DNA of 53,491 nt from Pseudomonas frederiksbergensis (GCF_003732705.1 NZ_MOBR01000010.1:1-53491), one strand, 5' to 3'; counted from the stretch's first letter, positions 1-8,432 are shown. A program made the numbers and translations. The notes: generated by a model not told the origin, from the sequence alone.

Positions 1-13
1 AAGATTAAATTCC

Positions 14-52
14 GAAACCCCTATCTGCGTATGCAGGTAGGGGTTTTGTTTT
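14..52 (+). terminator. Rho-independent terminator of an upstream gene outside the window
   Basis: An inverted repeat (AACCCCTATCTGC / GCAGGTAGGGGTT) with a short loop is followed by TTTTGTTTTG, the layout of an intrinsic terminator on the plus strand. The gene it ends lies left of the window, so its identity cannot be read. Confidence 0.75.
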
Positions 53-87
53 GACTGCAGGAAATGCACTAACTAAAACGCACCTCT

Positions 88-127
88 AAAAAAGCCCCGT
101 ACAGAGATCTTCTGGCGGGGCTTTTTT
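88..127 (+). terminator. Second rho-independent terminator
   Basis: AAAAAAGCCCCG and CGGGGCTTTTTT form a stem flanked by A and T tracts, so it can work in both directions. It lies 40 bases after the first terminator and isolates the next gene from upstream transcription. Confidence 0.8.
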
Positions 128-418
128 GCGCGTGGTCGGTAAGCGTGATCGATGGTTCCAAGGCTCTTGATTAATTACCAGCGTCGGCGCAACCAAATAC
201 ACGTTTATACGCCCAACGCTTCAAGGGAACGCCTCTCCTGGCCGATAACCCGAACGATCGATGTTCTCTTTGTTTGCGGCGATTCACAGATATCCCGCGG
301 GCTGATGAGAAATCGCTTGATAGCCTTTTGCCGCCAGCTATCATCTGCGCGCCGAACGCGCAGCAAAGCCGTATGTTCACCTTTGGGTTGTTCTTCTTAA
401 ATTGCCTGGAAATCTTCG
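128..418. other. Non-coding leader upstream of the response-regulator/TPR gene
   Basis: About 290 bases with no convincing gene. Short open frames exist on both strands but lack ribosome binding sites and family features. No consensus sigma-54 or sigma-28 promoter was found by eye. The promoter of the gene at 419 should lie here. Confidence 0.5.
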
Positions 419-2023
419 ATGCTGTCGTATCACCAAAAGAGTTTTCTGATCGTCGATGATTTTTCGGATTTCCGCAGTTCCGTCAGGTCCATGCTGCGGG
501 AGCTGGGCATCAAGGATGTCGACACCGCTGATACCGGTGAACAGGCGCTGCGTATGTGCGCGCAGAAGTCTTACGATTTTATCCTGCAGGATTTTCACCT
601 GGGCGATGGCAAAAAGAACGGTCAACAGGTGCTCGAAGACCTGATGATCGAGAAGCTGATCAGCCATGAAAGCGTGTTTGTCATGGTTACCGCCGAGACG
701 AGCCAGGCCATGGTGCTCAGTGCTCTGGAGCACGAGCCCGATGCTTACCTGACCAAACCGTTCAACCGCTCCGGTCTGGCCCAGCGCCTTGAGCGGCTGG
801 TACAGCGCAAGACGTTGCTCAAGCCGATCCTGCAGGCGCTTGACCGGGGTAAGCCGGTCGAGGTGCTCAATGCTTGTATCGCCTTGTGCAAGCAGGACAT
901 CCGCTATTCGCCGCTGTGCCTGCGTTATCGCGCCGATGCCCTGCGCGACCTGAACCAGAACGAGGCGCTGGAGCGTCTCTACGACGGCATCATCGCTGAT
1001 CGACCGCTGCCATGGGCGTTTGCCGGGCTGGGCAAGTTGCTGTTCAAGCGCGGCCAGGTCAGCCAGGCCAAAGGTGTCTACGAGAAGGCGCTGAAGGTCT
1101 TCCCGATGATGCCGGCGCTGTATGACGGCATGGCCGACGTGCTGGTCGCCGAAGGCGATACCAAGGGCGCCCAGCGCGTATTGGAGGAAGCCATCCGCCT
1201 GTCGCCGCTAGCGGTTCGTCGGCAAGCGTTGCTGGGTAAGCTGGCGATGACCAACGAAGATTTTGAAACCGCCTCCAAAGCCTATCGGCAAGCGGTGGCT
1301 CAAGGTGCTCAGTCACGTTTCAAGGATGCGGAAAGCAACCTTGGCCTGGCCCACGCCTTGATCAGCAAAGGCAGTGAAAAGGGCCTGGATACCCGGACCC
1401 GACTGGAAATCAACACGACGCTCAGCGCAGTGGCCAAGGAGAATCCTTCCGACCCGGGTCTGCAGATCCGGGCGCGGCTGATGAAAGCCACCAGTCTGTT
1501 GCTCAACGATGCCGAGACCGCCGAAAAGCTCACCGAGCAAGCAATGATGCGCCTCGATGGCATGGAGCAATTCATGAGTGCCGAAGCGGCGCTCCTGGTG
1601 GCCAAGCAACTGCAAATGCTCGGACAGGCCAGTGCAGGTGCGTCGATGTTGAAAAACTGTGCGGAGATCTACGGTGACGACCCGTCGGTAATGCAGGGTA
1701 TCGCCAAGTTGACCGACGACCCGACTATTCTCAACGCCGGTAACGCCGCCGCCGATCTCAACCGTCAAGGTGTGCGCGTGTACAAGACCGGTAATCTGGT
1801 GGAAGCGCGGGACGTGTTCCGCAAAGCCCTGGCGTTGCAACCGAAGAACATCAGTATCGCGCTGAACATGGCGCAATCGCTGCTGCATGGCACTGACACC
1901 AGTGTCCCGTCGGCAGAACTCGAGGAGTGCCGGGCCTGCCTGAAAACGGTCGGCCTGATGCCCGATACCGACGCGCGTTTTTCCCGTTATCAGAAGCTGC
2001 GAAGCAAGGCGTTTGGCGAATGA
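419..2023 (+). CDS. Response regulator with CheY-like receiver and long TPR tail
   Basis: This 534-residue protein starts with a receiver domain (about residues 5-125). The acidic pair is at 12-13, the likely phosphorylated Asp at 58 (in FILQDFHLG), Thr at 91 and Lys at 113 (YLTKPF). The rest is alpha-helical with tetratricopeptide-like repeats, for example around LRYRADALRDLNQNEALERL and near the C-terminus at VRVYKTGNLVEARDVFRKAL. No DNA-binding or enzymatic output domain is visible, so it probably acts through protein contacts. Its stop codon overlaps the start of the next gene, a small histidine kinase, so the two are almost certainly co-translated partners. The cluster lies a few kilobases from flagellar and chemotaxis genes, but a role in motility is only inference. 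The start codon is preceded by a weak GGAAA. I cannot give it an established gene name. Confidence 0.85.
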   Translation: MLSYHQKSFLIVDDFSDFRSSVRSMLRELGIKDVDTADTGEQALRMCAQKSYDFILQDFHLGDGKKNGQQVLEDLMIEKLISHESVFVMVTAETSQAMVLSALEHEPDAYLTKPFNRSGLAQRLERLVQRKTLLKPILQALDRGKPVEVLNACIALCKQDIRYSPLCLRYRADALRDLNQNEALERLYDGIIADRPLPWAFAGLGKLLFKRGQVSQAKGVYEKALKVFPMMPALYDGMADVLVAEGDTKGAQRVLEEAIRLSPLAVRRQALLGKLAMTNEDFETASKAYRQAVAQGAQSRFKDAESNLGLAHALISKGSEKGLDTRTRLEINTTLSAVAKENPSDPGLQIRARLMKATSLLLNDAETAEKLTEQAMMRLDGMEQFMSAEAALLVAKQLQMLGQASAGASMLKNCAEIYGDDPSVMQGIAKLTDDPTILNAGNAAADLNRQGVRVYKTGNLVEARDVFRKALALQPKNISIALNMAQSLLHGTDTSVPSAELEECRACLKTVGLMPDTDARFSRYQKLRSKAFGE

Positions 2024-2709
2024 ACGACAGTGAACAAGCTCTCGATTTCTCCACGGTGATCGCCTCTACCGTGCACGACATGAAGAACTCCTTGGCAATG
2101 CTGATGCAGGCCCACAGCCAATGGCTGGCACGCTTGCCCGATCAGCAGCATTCCAGGGAGCAGGGCGTCATCGACTTTGAGTTCGCCCACCTCAACGGCA
2201 TGCTCGTGCAGTTGCTGGGGCTATATAAGCTCGGTGTTAACCAGATGCCGTTGCAGCCGGCTTACCACGAGTTGGACGATTTCATTGAAGCGCAATTGGC
2301 GGCGCATCAGGAGGTCTTCGCCAGTCGGGGCATCATGGCTACGTATGAAGTCGACCCGTTGAGCCCATTGGGTTTCTTCGATCGGGAGCTGATCGCTTCG
2401 GTGCTGGCCAACTGCATCAACAACGCGATTCGCTATGCCAAGGATGCGCTGTTGATCACGGTCAGTGATGAGGCCGGTCAGTTGGTGATCACCATCAACG
2501 ACGACGGCGAGGGTTATCCGCCGGAGATGATCGAGCGCCAGGCCGATTATGTGCAGGGCATCAACCAAAGCTCTGGCAGTACTGGCCTGGGCTTGTACTT
2601 CGCCGGACGAATTGCGGCGCTGCATCAACGCAATGGCGTTGGCGGTTACACGCAAATCAGTAATGGCGGCCCGCTGGGTGGTGGCGTCTTCAGCCTCTAT
2701 CTCCCCTGA
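2020..2709 (+). CDS. Small sensor histidine kinase, partner of the upstream regulator
   Basis: The protein is 229 residues from an ATG that overlaps the previous stop (ATGA). It has no membrane segment or sensory domain. The phospho-accepting His is probably His19 in STVHDMKNSL. The ATP-binding half carries an N box (NCINNAIRYA), a G1 box (INDDGEGYPP) and a G2 box (GSTGLGLYFAGRIAALH). At this size it is little more than a dimerisation helix and catalytic domain, so its signal must come from a partner protein or from the cytoplasm. The four-base overlap supports pairing with the receiver-TPR protein. The kinase assignment is firm; the signal and output are unknown. Confidence 0.85.
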   Translation: MNDSEQALDFSTVIASTVHDMKNSLAMLMQAHSQWLARLPDQQHSREQGVIDFEFAHLNGMLVQLLGLYKLGVNQMPLQPAYHELDDFIEAQLAAHQEVFASRGIMATYEVDPLSPLGFFDRELIASVLANCINNAIRYAKDALLITVSDEAGQLVITINDDGEGYPPEMIERQADYVQGINQSSGSTGLGLYFAGRIAALHQRNGVGGYTQISNGGPLGGGVFSLYLP

Positions 2710-2723
2710 CCCATATCCTCCCT

Positions 2724-2795
2724 TTAGGAGCTGGCGAAGGCTGTGATCTTTTGACTTTCAGAGGCGAGATCAAAAGATCGCAGCTTTCGACAGCT
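2724..2795. repeat. Pseudomonas interspersed inverted repeat (GATCTTTTGA type)
   Basis: TAGGAGCTGGCGAAGGCTG followed by TGATCTTTTGA is mirrored by TCAAAAGATCGCAGC and then a degenerate copy of the outer arm. This is the layout of a repeat common between genes of fluorescent pseudomonads. The right outer arm is decayed. It fills most of the gap before the glutamine-synthetase-like gene. Confidence 0.7.
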
Positions 2796-2903
2796 GCGAC
2801 GCAATTACGCATTTTTGTTTGCCGCTGCTTGATATTCCGAACGGCCGGAGCCTATTTTGTACGGGTCGCCGTTCGCGGCTCGCACAACAACAAGGATTGC
2901 GTC

Positions 2904-4247
2904 ATGACAACCGATGGCCAGCGTTCACTCGCTCAGCGATTGACGGGCATTGATGAGATTGAATGTGTCACGCCGGATTTGAACGGCGTACCACGGGGCA
3001 AAGTAATGACCGCCGAGGGTTTCCTCGAAGGGCGACGGTTGCAGATGGCGCGGGGTGTGCTGCTGCAATGCATCATGGGCGGATATCCGCCAGCGCGCTT
3101 TTACGGCAGCGATGATGGCGACTTGGCGCTGGTCGCGGATCCTGCGCAGATCCACCGCTTGCCCTGGAGCAAGCAACCCCGGGCATTGGCCATTTGCGAT
3201 GCGGACGAACTGACCGGGGAGAGCTCCTCGCTGTCGACTCGCGGTCAGCTCAAAGCCGTCATTGCCCGTTATGCCGCACGGGGGCTCGCGCCAGTTGTGG
3301 CGACCGAGATTGAATTCTTTGTCTTCGCGCCCAACACCGATCCGACGCAAGCTTTCCAGCCGCCGCTGGGCCTGGATGGTCGTCGCGAGGACGGTCATTC
3401 GGCGTTCAGCGTCAGTTCCAATAACGGCTTGCGGCCGTTCTTCAGTGAAGTCTATGAATGCATGGCGGCCCTGGGCTTGCCTCGCGATACCTTCATGCAC
3501 GAGATGGGCGTCAGCCAGTTCGAGATCAATCTGCTGCACGGCGATCCACTGTTGCTGGCCGACCAGACCTTTTTGTTCAAGCACCTGCTCAAGGAAGTCG
3601 CGCTCAAGCATGGCCTGACCGTGGTGTGCATGGCCAAGCCATTGGCGCACACGCCGGGCAGTTCGATGCATATTCACCAGAGCATCGTCGAGATCGGCAG
3701 CGGCCGTAATGTGTTCAGCGACAAGGCCGGGGAACCGACGGCGACCTTCCGCCATTTCATCGGCGGTCAGCAGGCCGGGATGGCCGACTTTACGGCGTTG
3801 TTTGCGCCGAACGTGAATTCCTATCAGCGCTTGTGCCACCCGTATGCGTCACCGAATAATGCCTGCTGGTCACATGACAACCGGGCTGCGGGTTTGCGCA
3901 TTCCGGCCAGTTCGCCGGTGGCCCGCCGGGTCGAGAATCGCTTGCCCGGCGCCGATGCCAATCCGTACCTGGCGATTGCCGCGAGCCTGGCCGCAGGGTT
4001 GCACGGCATCGAAAACGAGCTGGAACCGAGCGAGCCGATTCAGGGTGAATTCGTAGTGCCGGATAATCTTTCGTTGCCATGTACCTTGCATGCTGCTCTT
4101 GAACGTCTGAAACGTAGCCAATTGGCGATGGAACTGTTCGGCAAGGAGTTCATCGAAGGCTACATCGCTTCGAAGACCATGGAGTTGACCAGCTTCTTTG
4201 ATGAAATTACTCCCTGGGAACGGCGTGTTTTAGCAGCCCAGGCCTGA
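2904..4247 (+). CDS. Glutamine synthetase family protein, probable gamma-glutamyl polyamine ligase
   Basis: This 447-residue protein has the glutamine synthetase fold signatures in order: an N-terminal beta-grasp region, the metal-binding EIEFFVF (about 135), EMGVSQFEINL (about 205), GSSMHIHQS (about 255), NSYQRL (about 310) and NRAAGLRIP (about 330), ending in the family-typical TSFFDEITPWER. It is closer in style to GlnA homologues that couple glutamate to putrescine or other amines (PuuA/SpuI/PauA families) than to nitrogen-assimilating GlnA: it is shorter and lacks an obvious adenylylation loop Tyr. The substrate cannot be fixed from sequence. ATG 2904 is chosen because the family N-terminus begins there; an in-frame upstream extension looks non-coding. 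An MFS transporter follows 69 bases downstream. Confidence 0.85.
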   Translation: MTTDGQRSLAQRLTGIDEIECVTPDLNGVPRGKVMTAEGFLEGRRLQMARGVLLQCIMGGYPPARFYGSDDGDLALVADPAQIHRLPWSKQPRALAICDADELTGESSSLSTRGQLKAVIARYAARGLAPVVATEIEFFVFAPNTDPTQAFQPPLGLDGRREDGHSAFSVSSNNGLRPFFSEVYECMAALGLPRDTFMHEMGVSQFEINLLHGDPLLLADQTFLFKHLLKEVALKHGLTVVCMAKPLAHTPGSSMHIHQSIVEIGSGRNVFSDKAGEPTATFRHFIGGQQAGMADFTALFAPNVNSYQRLCHPYASPNNACWSHDNRAAGLRIPASSPVARRVENRLPGADANPYLAIAASLAAGLHGIENELEPSEPIQGEFVVPDNLSLPCTLHAALERLKRSQLAMELFGKEFIEGYIASKTMELTSFFDEITPWERRVLAAQA

Positions 4248-4260
4248 CGATCCGTCGTCT

Positions 4261-4286
4261 TCGGGCTATCGTTTTCGATAGCCCGA
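4261..4286 (+). other. Perfect intergenic hairpin
   Basis: TCGGGCTATCG and CGATAGCCCGA form an 11-bp perfect stem with a TTTT loop. No U tract follows, so it is not a standard terminator. It sits between the ligase-like gene and the MFS gene and could stabilise an mRNA end or partly uncouple the two. Confidence 0.6.
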
Positions 4287-4316
4287 TCCCACTGCAAGGA
4301 GCCGCTCGGAACGCCG

Positions 4317-5690
4317 ATGCGCCAAATCTGGAAATCCTTTCGAGCGCTGTATTTCGCCTCGCTGATGATGTTGATCGGCTCTGGCTTGTTAAGTACCTAT
4401 CTGGGCTTGCGTCTGGCGGCTGACCATGTCGACAGCTTGTGGGTCGGTGCGCTGATGGCGGCCAACTATTTCGGCCTGGTGCTGGGTGGCAAGATCGGCC
4501 ACCGGCTGATTGCCCGGGTCGGGCATATTCGCGCCTATGCGGCGTGCGCCGGGATTGTCGGCGCCGCGGTGTTGGGCCACGGCTTGATTGACTGGCTGCC
4601 CGCCTGGCTGTTTTTGCGGGTCATCGTCGGCCTGGGCATGATGTGTCAGTACATGGTTATCGAGAGCTGGCTCAATGAGCAGGCCGAGGCCAAGCAGCGC
4701 GGGCTGGTGTTCAGCGGCTACATGATTGCCTCGTACCTGGGGCTGGTGTTGGGGCAGTTGATTCTGGTCCTGCACCCGGCGCTTGGCTTGGAACTGCTGA
4801 TGCTGGTCGCGCTGTGTTTCGCGCTGTGCCTGGTGCCGGTGGCCCTGACCCGACGCATTCACCCGGCAGCTCTGCATCCGGCACCCATGGAGCCACGGTT
4901 CTTCATCAAGCGCGTGCCGCAGTCGTTGAGCACGGTGTTGGGGGCCGGGTTGATCGTCGGTTCGTTCTACGGTCTGGCGCCGCTGTATGCCTCGCAGCAG
5001 GGGTTGTCCACGGAGCAGGTCGGTCTGTTCATGGGTAGCTGCATTTTTGCCGGGCTGGTGGTGCAGTGGCCGCTGGGCTGGTTGTCCGATCGGTATGATC
5101 GAGCGTTGCTGATCCGCTGTTTTGCCTTTTGCCTGGCACTGGCCGCGTTGCCGCTGGCGATCATGACCGAGGTGCCGCTGGAGGTGTTGTTCATCGCCGG
5201 GTTCCTCTGTTCGCTGGTGCAGTTCTGTCTGTATCCATTGGCCGTGGCGTTCTCCAACGACCACGTCGAGGGCGATCGCCGGGTGTCCCTGACGGCGATG
5301 CTTCTGGTGACCTATGGTGTCGGCGCGAGTATCGGGCCGTTGGTGGCCGGGGTGTTGATGAAGCTGTTCGGCAGCCACATGCTGTATGCCTTCTTCAGTT
5401 TCTTCGCGCTGGTGCTGGTGTGGCGGATTCGCCCGAAAGCAGTGACCAACCTGCACGTGGTCGACGATGCGCCGCTGCATCACGTGGCCATGCCGGACAG
5501 CATGTCGAGTTCACCCCTGGTGGCAGCGCTTGACCCGCGGGTCGATGAGCAGGTGGTACAAGACCAGATGCACAATCCGGTTGAGCCTGAACCCGAACCC
5601 GAGCCGACACCTGATCCCGAGACAACTCCAGACGATCCGGAAGACCCGGACACCGGTCGCGAACAAAGCTTTACCGAGGCCAGGCCTTAA
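4317..5690 (+). CDS. Major facilitator superfamily transporter with acidic-proline C-tail
   Basis: The protein has 457 residues. About twelve hydrophobic segments occupy the first 390, arranged as two halves split near residue 195, in the YcaD-like branch of the MFS. The cytoplasmic loop between helices 2 and 3 contains GGKIGHRLIARVGH, and the second half has GWLSDRYDRALLIR, both versions of the MFS loop motif. The last 60 residues form a hydrophilic tail with EPEPEPEPTPDPE, which is unusual for the family. The substrate is not evident. Position downstream of the glutamine-synthetase-like gene could mean an amine substrate, but this is inference. A terminator follows. Confidence 0.8.
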   Translation: MRQIWKSFRALYFASLMMLIGSGLLSTYLGLRLAADHVDSLWVGALMAANYFGLVLGGKIGHRLIARVGHIRAYAACAGIVGAAVLGHGLIDWLPAWLFLRVIVGLGMMCQYMVIESWLNEQAEAKQRGLVFSGYMIASYLGLVLGQLILVLHPALGLELLMLVALCFALCLVPVALTRRIHPAALHPAPMEPRFFIKRVPQSLSTVLGAGLIVGSFYGLAPLYASQQGLSTEQVGLFMGSCIFAGLVVQWPLGWLSDRYDRALLIRCFAFCLALAALPLAIMTEVPLEVLFIAGFLCSLVQFCLYPLAVAFSNDHVEGDRRVSLTAMLLVTYGVGASIGPLVAGVLMKLFGSHMLYAFFSFFALVLVWRIRPKAVTNLHVVDDAPLHHVAMPDSMSSSPLVAALDPRVDEQVVQDQMHNPVEPEPEPEPTPDPETTPDDPEDPDTGREQSFTEARP

Positions 5691-5698
5691 ATCGAGGC

Positions 5699-5742
5699 AT
5701 AAAAAAACGGGCAGTCACCGCGAGGGACTGCCCGTTTTTTAT
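5699..5742. terminator. Bidirectional terminator between the MFS gene and flgZ
   Basis: AAAAAACGGGCAGTC and GACTGCCCGTTTTTT form a strong stem with A and T tracts on either side. It sits between the convergent MFS gene and flgZ and can end both transcripts. Confidence 0.9.
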
Positions 5743-5754
5743 TGAAGCGCTGTA

Positions 5755-6501
5755 TTACATGTCGTCTTTGTCGAAGCGTCGGGCTTCGCGTTGCAGCTGA
5801 TAGACGAAGCGCTCGACCTGCCGTTGCACCAGGCCGCTCATGTTGTGAAAGCGCACGCCGGCGAAGGTGGTGGAGATTCTTTCTTCGAAGTGCAGGTAAC
5901 GCAATTCAACTGGGGCGGTCATGCTGCCAAAGGGCAGGGCGGCCATGAAGCGGTCGTAGACCTGGCCCAGTTGCAGGCTGGAGGTGATGTCGCCCTCGAA
6001 GCGCAATTTGCAGCCGGTGGCGGAGATGTCCAGCAACTTGCCACTGATCGGCGCCTTGAGCTTTTCACCGCCCAACTCGACACTGACCAGTTGCGCCAGC
6101 TTCAACGCAGCGCGAAAGGCATTGCGGCGCTGGTGATAAACCACTTCGGAAGGCAGCGCGCCACGGTAGCAACGACCACCACCGGACTCGTCGATAGTCA
6201 GCGGGCCGTTACTTTCCCAGGCAATGCGCACACCGTCGTGAAAGCCTTCGACCTTGAAGGGTTCGCCGGCCAGCAGGAAGCGTTCACCGTCGCGGGGGAT
6301 CATTTCATCCAGGGCAATCATGTTGCTGTCACGATCAAGGTCCACCAGATAACTCTGGAAGCGCTGGCTGCGCTCATGGAACGTGATGATCAGCGGGTCA
6401 TGGCTGTCTTGCAGCTGCCGGAGGTTGCCGGAGATTTCCAGAGGTGTGGTGAGCACCTTGGGTGGTTGCGGAGCGTCTTCCGCGCTTGAGGCATTGAACA
6501 C
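5755..6501 (-). CDS. flgZ: FlgZ/YcgR, c-di-GMP-binding flagellar brake protein
   Basis: This 248-residue protein has an N-terminal YcgR domain (about residues 15-110) and a C-terminal PilZ domain (about 120-235). The c-di-GMP binding motifs are visible: RRNAFR (RxxxR) near 126-131 and DISATG (D/NxSxxG) near 160. PilZ proteins of this type bind c-di-GMP and slow or bias the flagellar motor; the pseudomonad gene beside flgMN is called flgZ. It is last in a leftward run flgM-flgN-flgZ, so it probably shares the sigma-28 promoter upstream of flgM. That would place the brake in the late flagellar class. The 5' spacer from flgN is about 90 bases. Confidence 0.92.
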   Translation of the reverse strand: MFNASSAEDAPQPPKVLTTPLEISGNLRQLQDSHDPLIITFHERSQRFQSYLVDLDRDSNMIALDEMIPRDGERFLLAGEPFKVEGFHDGVRIAWESNGPLTIDESGGGRCYRGALPSEVVYHQRRNAFRAALKLAQLVSVELGGEKLKAPISGKLLDISATGCKLRFEGDITSSLQLGQVYDRFMAALPFGSMTAPVELRYLHFEERISTTFAGVRFHNMSGLVQRQVERFVYQLQREARRFDKDDM

Positions 6502-6592
6502 GGTTCATCAATCTCCAGACAAAATATGACTACTAGCGGGCATTCTGCCAGTATGTTTCGCGTCTTGATAGGGCGTGCTCATTGGCGGGGTA

Positions 6593-7060
6593 TCAAGCCT
6601 GACTGAGCGGGCGTGGCTTTGCCATCTTGGCGGTTGATCCGCGGGCATCATAGAGCGCTGGAGGTTCGCCACCGGTGAGGATTTTCAGCTGATTGGCCGT
6701 GGCGGCCTGCTGCATCAGGATCGACTGGCCATTCTTGACGTTGGCTGCCTGGCACTGAGCCAGAAGATCGGTCAGTACATCACCTTGTTGCAGCAACTGA
6801 TCGCCGATGCTCGAGTGGCTGGCGAGTTGCTCGAGGCCGCTGCGAGTGATGGGCAAGTTGAGGCTGGCGAGGATTTCGCTGCGCTTGCGGCCATGCTGTT
6901 CGAGCAAAATGATCAATGCCTGTTTCTGCGCCAGAATCTCTTCAAGCAGTGGCATGTCGCGACCGTGCAAGGCGAGGGACTCGGTTTGCAGTAACTCCAG
7001 CAAGCGTTGCGCTGGAGCAAAGTCGTCGGTGATCAGTTGCAGTAGATTAGTGTCGTGCAT
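6593..7060 (-). CDS. flgN: FlgN, chaperone of hook-filament junction proteins
   Basis: The 155-residue, mostly helical protein matches FlgN in size, its LLELLQTESLALHGRD-like N-terminal region and its place directly after flgM. FlgN is a cytoplasmic export chaperone for FlgK and FlgL. The start has an AAGG ribosome site six bases upstream. The C-terminal segment is basic and low in complexity (MAKPRPLSQA). Nothing in it looks broken. It is probably transcribed with flgM and flgZ. Confidence 0.85.
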   Translation of the reverse strand: MHDTNLLQLITDDFAPAQRLLELLQTESLALHGRDMPLLEEILAQKQALIILLEQHGRKRSEILASLNLPITRSGLEQLASHSSIGDQLLQQGDVLTDLLAQCQAANVKNGQSILMQQAATANQLKILTGGEPPALYDARGSTAKMAKPRPLSQA

Positions 7061-7108
7061 GGCTGGCCTTGGGTTTTAAGCGTCCAAAAGCCTGGCGCAG
7101 GCGAGGGC

Positions 7109-7435
7109 CTAGCGCTGGGCTTCGAAGTTGAGCAGTTTGCTGGCTACACGGCTGCTGTCGACTTTATAGCTGCCATCGGCAATCGCTGCTTTCAACTCGG
7201 CCACACGGGCGTTGTCGACGGCAGGCTGATCGCGCAGCTTGTCAGTGACCTTCTGCAACTGTTGAGCCTCATTGCTGAGATGTACCGACTCCCCGCTTTT
7301 GACGGTACTGGCCTGATCGGCCGGGGTATTCAGCGGCGCGGATTTGCCGGCGTCGGCGGTTTCCTTGGCAACGCTGGTACGTGTACTGCCCGTAAGTGAC
7401 GAGGAGCTGTTCAAACGGCTGAAATCGATGACCAT
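7109..7435 (-). CDS. flgM: FlgM, anti-sigma-28 factor
   Basis: The protein is 108 residues starting [10 protein letters not shown], a start also used by pseudomonad FlgM. The C-terminal half ([17 protein letters not shown] to [14 protein letters not shown]) carries the FlgM family helices that bind FliA. The N-terminal half is Ser/Thr/Ala-rich and probably disordered, as expected for an exported anti-sigma factor. A longer in-frame upstream start is rejected because it would begin above the sigma-28 promoter's transcript start. FlgM holds FliA inactive until the hook is complete and is then exported. A sigma-28 promoter 30 bases above the mRNA's start codon gives direct feedback control. Confidence 0.92.
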   Translation of the reverse strand: MVIDFSRLNSSSSLTGSTRTSVAKETADAGKSAPLNTPADQASTVKSGESVHLSNEAQQLQKVTDKLRDQPAVDNARVAELKAAIADGSYKVDSSRVASKLLNFEAQR

Positions 7436-7472
7436 GATAAAAAAACCTCTGGGTATTTGGACGCTTGCCATG

Positions 7473-7499
7473 TTTTCGGCAATACCTGCGAAAACTTTA
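7473..7499 (-). promoter_or_regulatory. Sigma-28 (FliA) promoter of flgM
   Basis: On the minus strand the sequence reads TAAAGTTT, then exactly 11 bases, then GCCGAAAA. The consensus is TAAAGTTT-N11-GCCGATAA, so 15 of 16 positions match. The predicted start of transcription is near 7465, about 30 bases above the flgM ATG. Confidence 0.88.
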
Positions 7500-7585
7500 G
7501 GCTCATTTGTGCAATGAGCTGCATGCGCCAACGCTGCATGGACACAGTTTAGGTAACAGCCTGCCAGAGCGCCATAGCTGAGCCT

Positions 7586-8347
7586 CTACATGGACACTTC
7601 CACTTGGCCCGGCGCGGTGACTTGCGCTTTGATGACCCGCATGGAATTGAGGTTTTTCACGCGTATCTGTTCGGCCAGGCCGCCATTGGAGAGTGCTTCG
7701 CCCGGCATGCGCACACTGAGCGTACCACTGCGGGCGGTAATCACCACTTGATCGCCTTTGCGCACGACTTCTGCCTGTTCCAGATGAACCAGGGTAATCA
7801 CTTGGTCGCCTACCGTTGGTCGGGTAAGTTTCTGTCCGATGGCCTGATCGACCGAGGTGAAATACCCCTGGTTGATCAGGCTGATGTCCCGCTCGCGCAG
7901 TGCGACATCGCCGGGTTCGATAATCCCCGCGCGCTTGAGTGGACGGGTAGTGATGACAACGTCTCGAAACAGGCGCACTTGAGCGGGTACGAACACTGTC
8001 CACGGGGAGCTGCCCTCGCAGCGAACCTTGACCGTTACTCGGCCTATCGGGGTCGCCGGACTCTCCAGTGAGGCTGTCAATTCCTTGTCGCACATGGGCA
8101 TGCGCAGGCGTGGATCGAGCTGTTTGACCTCGATTTCGTAGCGTCCTTCCGTTTGACTGGTGGCCAGATAGTCTTCTACGGTGAATTCAAGAAACCCCTG
8201 AGTCACGCCGATAAGCATATCAGGCAAGGTAACCGAATCAGCAACGGCAGGGCTGCCAGGGGCTAACAGGCAAACAGCCGACACCACGCACAGCAATTTG
8301 CGGTAGTTTGATGTCAGGCGTCGGAAAAATGTCGTTTGTTCGTTCAT
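7586..8347 (-). CDS. flgA: FlgA, P-ring assembly chaperone
   Basis: The 253-residue protein begins with a signal peptide (basic FFRRLTSNYRKLL, then a hydrophobic core, with cleavage probably after PAVA near residue 36). The SAF/FlgA C-terminal domain follows, with AQVRLFRDVVITTRPLKRAGII, GDVALRERDI and GQKLTRPTVGDQ, ending in a thin beta domain (VRVKNLNS-type). FlgA is periplasmic and helps FlgI assemble into the P-ring. I chose the ATG at 8347 because the residues before it in the longer frame do not resemble FlgA. A sigma-54-like element lies immediately upstream and would leave almost no leader. The gene is divergent from cheV. Confidence 0.9.
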   Translation of the reverse strand: MNEQTTFFRRLTSNYRKLLCVVSAVCLLAPGSPAVADSVTLPDMLIGVTQGFLEFTVEDYLATSQTEGRYEIEVKQLDPRLRMPMCDKELTASLESPATPIGRVTVKVRCEGSSPWTVFVPAQVRLFRDVVITTRPLKRAGIIEPGDVALRERDISLINQGYFTSVDQAIGQKLTRPTVGDQVITLVHLEQAEVVRKGDQVVITARSGTLSVRMPGEALSNGGLAEQIRVKNLNSMRVIKAQVTAPGQVEVSM

Positions 8348-8359
8348 ACGGGTTAAAAA

Positions 8360-8374
8360 GCAAGCGCCGTGCCG
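8360..8374 (-). promoter_or_regulatory. Probable sigma-54 promoter of flgA
   Basis: The minus strand reads CGGCAC-GGCGC-TTGC. The -24 GG and -12 GC pairs have the correct spacing and there is one mismatch to TGGCAC-N5-TTGC. Transcription would start about one base above the FlgA ATG, which makes the call less certain. Confidence 0.6.
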
Positions 8375-8432
8375 TTTAGTGATGAATGTGCGTCGCAACA
8401 CAACTTAGCGTTGTTGGTGTAGGAGTCTGGGC

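Noticed and set aside
152..459. Short open frames before the response-regulator gene
   Set aside because: No ribosome sites, no family features, and overlapping frames on both strands suggest chance.
8351..8380. Possible sigma-28 promoter for cheV (TAAA ... GCCGTTTA)
   Set aside because: The spacing between the two parts is two bases short and the -10 match is weak; the same bases fit a sigma-54 element for flgA better.
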